Below, piece after piece: positions 62,101 to 64,000 of a stretch of DNA of 64,000 nt. Below the pieces are notes generated by a model. The model made no database searches, was not told the DNA's origin, and worked only from the letters and a program-made list of their open reading frames with translations. The position numbers and the translations under genes are program-made. Numbering within the stretch: the first letter of the stretch is position 1; each line of letters starts with the position of its first letter. The DNA is from Lewinellaceae bacterium (GTDB lineage: Bacteria; Bacteroidota; Bacteroidia; Chitinophagales; Saprospiraceae), in contig JACJYP010000010.1 in NCBI GenBank assembly GCA_020636045.1, forward strand, positions 124,001-188,000. Reading direction: 5' to 3'.

Positions 62101-64000
62101 TCGTAACTGTAATGCCCGCAATTGGCGGGGTCGGGATCCTGCATGGAAACGACCTGTGTCGTAATGCCTGTCACCTGGCTGCAATTGTCCGCGGCATCGA
62201 TATCAACCCCCATCACGGCATCGGGCGGCAACATGAAGGTATCGCAGCGCATGGTATCCGGCGGCGGCACCAGGGTAAACAGCGGGCCTTGCGTGTCGCG
62301 CACCAGCACCGTTTGCGTGGCCGTGCCGGTATTACCGCAGTCATCCGTTGCCGACCAGGTCACATGCATCGTGTAGGAGCCGGGGCAGAGTGTATCGGAA
62401 GTCGTAAACGTATAATCGACCACCATGCTGGAATCGCAGTTGTCCGTGATAAAGCCGGCGGGCATGACCGGCACGGGATTCGGACAGGAAAGCGTGACCG
62501 TATCCGGGAAACCCGAGATCACGGGCATTTCATTGTCCTGGATCTGAAAACGCAGGGTCAGGGAGCCGATATTTCCACAATCGTCGGTAGCCCGAAACGT
62601 CACGTCGGCGTACCAGTTGCAATTAAAGGCCTGCACCGGCGGGTAGGGGCCGCTGCCGAACGAGCCGTTCCCGCTCTGTCCGTCGGAAGTGGTATAGGAA
62701 AAATCCGTCCAGGTGGTAGAAGAGCAATCGTCTGAAACAGACGCGTTGCCGTGCAGGTTGATCCACGCCTGCAAACTCGCATCGTCGTCGCCGCTGCCGC
62801 ATTGTTCTACGGTATTGCTGCCGTTAAGCACGGGCGGAAGGGTATCGATGGCGCCAAACATCGCCTGTCCGGCAACAGCCTGGTTTCCGCAGGCATCTGT
62901 GACGAAGAAATTCACAAGAACCGTACCTCTCACCTTGCCATACCACTGGCTGCCGACGAGTTGCGAGTCGCACCCATTGGCGTAGGACGCCAGGAAAGCC
63001 GCCACTACCTGCGCCGAATCGCTCGGCGTGCCGTTCATCTGCATGGTGTAGGTCAGGAATGAATCCTGCGAGCAGGAGTCGTGCGCTTCCAGAAAAGCGT
63101 GCGCGCTGATCCACTCGCCGAGTTTGGTCAGATGATCGCCGCCGGGCGAACAATAAGCCACCGTATCCATCGGCGCCACCGGGATCACGGGAGGTTTGTT
63201 GTCGGAAGTGGTGAACACAGCCGTGGCTGTCGTAAATAAATTGCAGTTATCGGTCGCCCGGAACGTCACTGTAAGCGGCACGGCGCAGCCGGGAGGAAAA
63301 GCGGCCGGGCCGTTGTTCGTATAGGACTTGATGCCCGATACGTCATTGGCGCTGAAGATCGACATCTGCTGCGCCAGCCAGGCCGGATAGGCGCTGGCCA
63401 GTTGTTCGCAGGGCGCTGATCCGTTTTGCGGCGGTATCGCGATCACCGGCGGCAGGATGTCGGCGCTGATCGTGATCGTCTGGGTGAAAACGGACGTATT
63501 GTTGAAAGTATCTTTAGCCGTCCAGGTCCTTGTAAATACCCCGGCCGCGCAGGTGTCGGGCGGCGTGGATTGCACATAGGTCACGGTGACGGGCGTACAG
63601 TCGGTAGCCGTGATATTCGGTGGCAGGGGCACCTGCACGATAGAGCCGTAACTGGCCGTCGGCGGCGTGCCCATCAGATCGAACACCGGTGGCGTCGCAT
63701 CCACGAAGGAGACCGTGAACATAAATGTATGCATATGCCCCTGATCATCTTTCACCAGCCAGGGCACCACGATATTCAGGGTGGGCGCCGTCCACAAGTC
63801 GTCGTATTCCCACATGACCATGGAGGTGTCCAGCATGGACATGGTGATATTCGCGCCAACAGTAGATGTTACGGTGGGTAGGGCAAGGCTGTCGGCCATG
63901 GATGCGGAGCACGTCGGGCCGACATTGATGGTCGTCTGGGCAGGCGGGGTGAAGTTGAAAAAACCTGGCTGGGCGATGAGGCCGAGAAAAGGGAATATGG
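56148..64000 (-). CDS. Giant T9SS type B adhesin (HYR and Ig-like repeats, gliding-motility C-terminal domain), 5' partial
   Basis: More than 2,600 residues are visible. The frame continues through the first ATG (63899) to the window edge, where LIAQPGFFNF looks like the end of a signal peptide, so only a few residues are missing. The first half consists of about ten HYR-like modules (for example DPANCGHYSYDIIRTFTATDECGNTST). Two of them carry an inserted beta-sandwich of about 130 residues (around 60985-61390 and 60240-60680). The second half has about ten Ig/PKD-like modules (PVCEGATVTLIA...YTWTGP...NGC). A cadherin-like module (VPDTFEVQFGEKIDFSVLLNDI) precedes the C-terminal sorting domain ITPNDDNVNDEFFVP...QYGDVVFHAKPYNNDWKGTYNG...GTYFYVV. 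It is a secreted surface adhesin, possibly a gliding adhesin, exported with the help of PorP/SprF. Confidence 0.93.
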   Translation of the reverse strand, partial: IFPFLGLIAQPGFFNFTPPAQTTINVGPTCSASMADSLALPTVTSTVGANITMSMLDTSMVMWEYDDLWTAPTLNIVVPWLVKDDQGHMHTFMFTVSFVDATPPVFDLMGTPPTASYGSIVQVPLPPNITATDCTPVTVTYVQSTPPDTCAAGVFTRTWTAKDTFNNTSVFTQTITISADILPPVIAIPPQNGSAPCEQLASAYPAWLAQQMSIFSANDVSGIKSYTNNGPAAFPPGCAVPLTVTFRATDNCNLFTTATAVFTTSDNKPPVIPVAPMDTVAYCSPGGDHLTKLGEWISAHAFLEAHDSCSQDSFLTYTMQMNGTPSDSAQVVAAFLASYANGCDSQLVGSQWYGKVRGTVLVNFFVTDACGNQAVAGQAMFGAIDTLPPVLNGSNTVEQCGSGDDDASLQAWINLHGNASVSDDCSSTTWTDFSYTTSDGQSGNGSFGSGPYPPVQAFNCNWYADVTFRATDDCGNIGSLTLRFQIQDNEMPVISGFPDTVTLSCPNPVPVMPAGFITDNCDSSMVVDYTFTTSDTLCPGSYTMHVTWSATDDCGNTGTATQTVLVRDTQGPLFTLVPPPDTMRCDTFMLPPDAVMGVDIDAADNCSQVTGITTQVVSMQDPDPANCGHYSYDIIRTFTATDECGNTSTTTQVIRVIDNLGPMPGGLIDTTIVCEVQPVLPPPSPVDACSGATDVPVFINETVTAGPCDDSYTLTRFWQAEDVCGNTSVIEQLIHVQDTVAPVLSNIPADVTVECDAIPDPPDPSIFDADDNCDEDVTIVLSESEIRDPDTMGCAHWTNYILVRTWTASDNCGNTKAYTQHINIQDNTGPVIVTSASVNFPSDQGFCGAEVAIPAPVSLYDECTSLKSLVALKDTALLQNTSGGPNGTTPVDTIVFQWPAPNIPPGSPVLGNAVLTVYLDVADAEGMEEYLRIYGENNFQIGQTVNTPFQCGNSVTTLNIAASLLNAWLTDGQLTLTLAPAGTGSGAINALATCVGSRVRVELTYTVTNQQVPITLTYTLDGDTTGTYPPSDPFFLDVGMHTVVYTATDCAGNSSTASTTLVVDDVEPPSVTPPASFTAYTGINNCEATVLLPFPAITDNCDVSGNINQQSGLLPIQFENDPNAGLIPKDIILNLSNLIPNAISGGTLRIRHKGDNDNSLMGEFFSIYDENSALVIPATTSGLTAEECIQFHETSITVTANQINAWAADGAATFTAVANDDAGNFTDFIDPCTALLPDMTDGVSRLQAILEYSYAVVTYEIRNSMGQLVKSGSLNGGQTSEILGPGTYNVKYLVQDINGLEGMASYTITVLDTVAPSAQCKSLTIFTNPSGTQPYVLQPSEIDNGSVDNCSGTNLTYQLSQTMFNCNQAGSSFNVVMTVTDTSGNSSTCTALVGVATSILTPTYTPVCEGGTLKLFVDPPGNDASYTYKWSGPNGYMSTVQNPMISPAQLSNEGTYCVTVTGLTACTATGCVTVDLVNLPTQPVISANGTSFCAGNNVVLATPTYSGQNVSYQWYADSLPAPVLLGTTSTPIFNIVQPPVGVYRYFVKVLADGCTSVNSNLLTVTVYPKPVATVDQTFLNPCECVPISLGTPVQGPGIKYMWTGPGGFMDTSQYPLVTTCAVTSIHEGTYTLIIKQNGCSSDPVNVVVDVRDKPATPQLAGATQVCEGATVTLIATFQPGVDSFLWQSPSLSTISTANNSLVLNNVMLADSGSWRVRIVKQGCYSDWSAPAAVQVQAYPDVAGSANTPVCQGATLQLSATSDVPLPNWCWTGPNNFVRFEQNPAVTPAVAGTYKVVGKTSFGCADSTFVDVVVATPPVITSVTNNAPVCADGSAATLQAVVVTQNGPVTYSWTGPMNFSSPDSMPVIPNVNATQNGTYVLKVTDIYGCMSAPKSTVINIQDPPVTPILASTPPIPTVCAGADVTISISNSDKYPPTGTIYTWLVSNGNIVATTQPFLTISNAQVSDMANYMAIAGVAGCISDTSAPVFLTVYPIPPTPVPTSNSPVCEGDTLKLSTQLVPGASYIWTGPAGWTASVRNPVIPNVTMSQAGNYNVYIIVNGCASDQGEGINVQVKKRPKQPNLLPASAVCLEQPGATLTLQVFPGSADTGAMYTWYYGLTMAPIGGPGFPITFQTSNLSPYPPGPNQFYVVATKNGCSSFASNLVTVNFDTIPASTAFIGTEGPACAAQPLTLTAAQLPGGSTGKWTQIGTPPVTIVNPNNDTTLVTGLSAGNTYQFAWTLSNGGCKNYSSDTVSILAFAPEQAMVTVSMIDTCFAESIELNAIQGTTVNGYWTQPPGQIDLGFHIVDPLEPGTIADSLSPGNTLFYFWNLDNGACGISTATVTVRNFGAIANAGADQVLCRNDSCTDLTAAQPPTGEFGRWHSINDPTLVFASPNSPNTTVCNLKRGINRVYWETNNGFCGDKSRDTVVIVYDLFPTAVPDTFEVQFGEKIDFSVLLNDILPQQFDVSIDDEPDFGNFTQISEGVYSYQPNVTFSGEDVMIYKICNLVCPEPACSTAVVTLLVGEVGGCEIFNLITPNDDNVNDEFFVPCLEGDGGIDNEVTIFNQYGDVVFHAKPYNNDWKGTYNGQELPAGTYFYVVKFNQDTKPRKGFLQIQR

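Overview
The window is a stretch of a Bacteroidota chromosome, most likely from the Saprospiria/Saprospiraceae side of the phylum. The evidence is type IX secretion (T9SS) machinery and cargo (GldN, a PorP/SprF protein, type A and type B C-terminal sorting domains), TonB-dependent receptors with carboxypeptidase-like N-terminal domains, TAnnTTTG-type -7 promoter boxes, and almost no Shine-Dalgarno sequences. Most of the window is GC-rich and conserved. The block from about 18.4 to 26.5 kb is clearly AT-richer, uses different codons and carries two damaged genes, so it looks acquired.

Layout. 0-9 kb: a PLP-dependent sulfur amino acid enzyme cut by the window edge, a T9SS cargo protein, a three-gene cysteine/histidine-rich envelope cassette (2.5-4.4 kb), then housekeeping genes pyrH, xth, lpxD and thiL separated by repeat-filled gaps. 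9-16 kb: a membrane-anchored TPR protein, a repeat-dense gap of 1.3 kb, a stand-alone BLUF photoreceptor, metG, an HD hydrolase and an HtrA-type protease. 17-18.4 kb: a DUF4340 protein. 18.4-26.5 kb: the AT-rich block, with a frameshifted NERD protein, a membrane-anchored unknown, a DUF2200 protein, a gluzincin-like protease, an AraC regulator with an in-frame amber stop, an SDR, a T9SS protein, a Crp/Fnr regulator and an NTF2-like lipoprotein. 26.6-34 kb: a LolC/E permease, a phosphohexomutase, pcm, then an S24-peptidase regulator divergent from parA, with a ribbon-helix-helix partner and a DUF3137 protein. 34-42.4 kb: a truncated SDR, a TonB receptor under a DtxR-like operator, a bestrophin channel, a probable zinc/metal acquisition cassette and the ribosome hibernation factor. 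43-52.9 kb: aldehyde dehydrogenase, a PpiD-type foldase, a large propeller/barrel surface protein, an FMN reductase, a HAD phosphatase and a stand-alone gldN. 53-64 kb: one cell-surface module read leftwards, made of a giant T9SS type B adhesin (start just outside the window), a PorP/SprF protein and an OmpA/PD40 protein.

The intergenic DNA is the least ordinary part. Three unrelated sequence classes of degenerate, mostly 7-bp tandem repeats (GGAAANT, ACGGTNN, NGGCAGT) recur in gaps, often as inverted arms around a spacer. There is a MITE-like element in two inverted copies, a 42-bp tandem array whose units can fold into hairpins, and several nested palindromes. No rRNA, tRNA, CRISPR array, transposase or prophage gene was seen.

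Best candidates for something undescribed are: the heptad-armed repeat families; the duplicated beta-sandwich insert inside the giant adhesin; the ParA/RHH/S24/DUF3137 locus; and the two small-protein metal cassettes. All functional proposals rest on reading the sequence and on family knowledge; no search was run.
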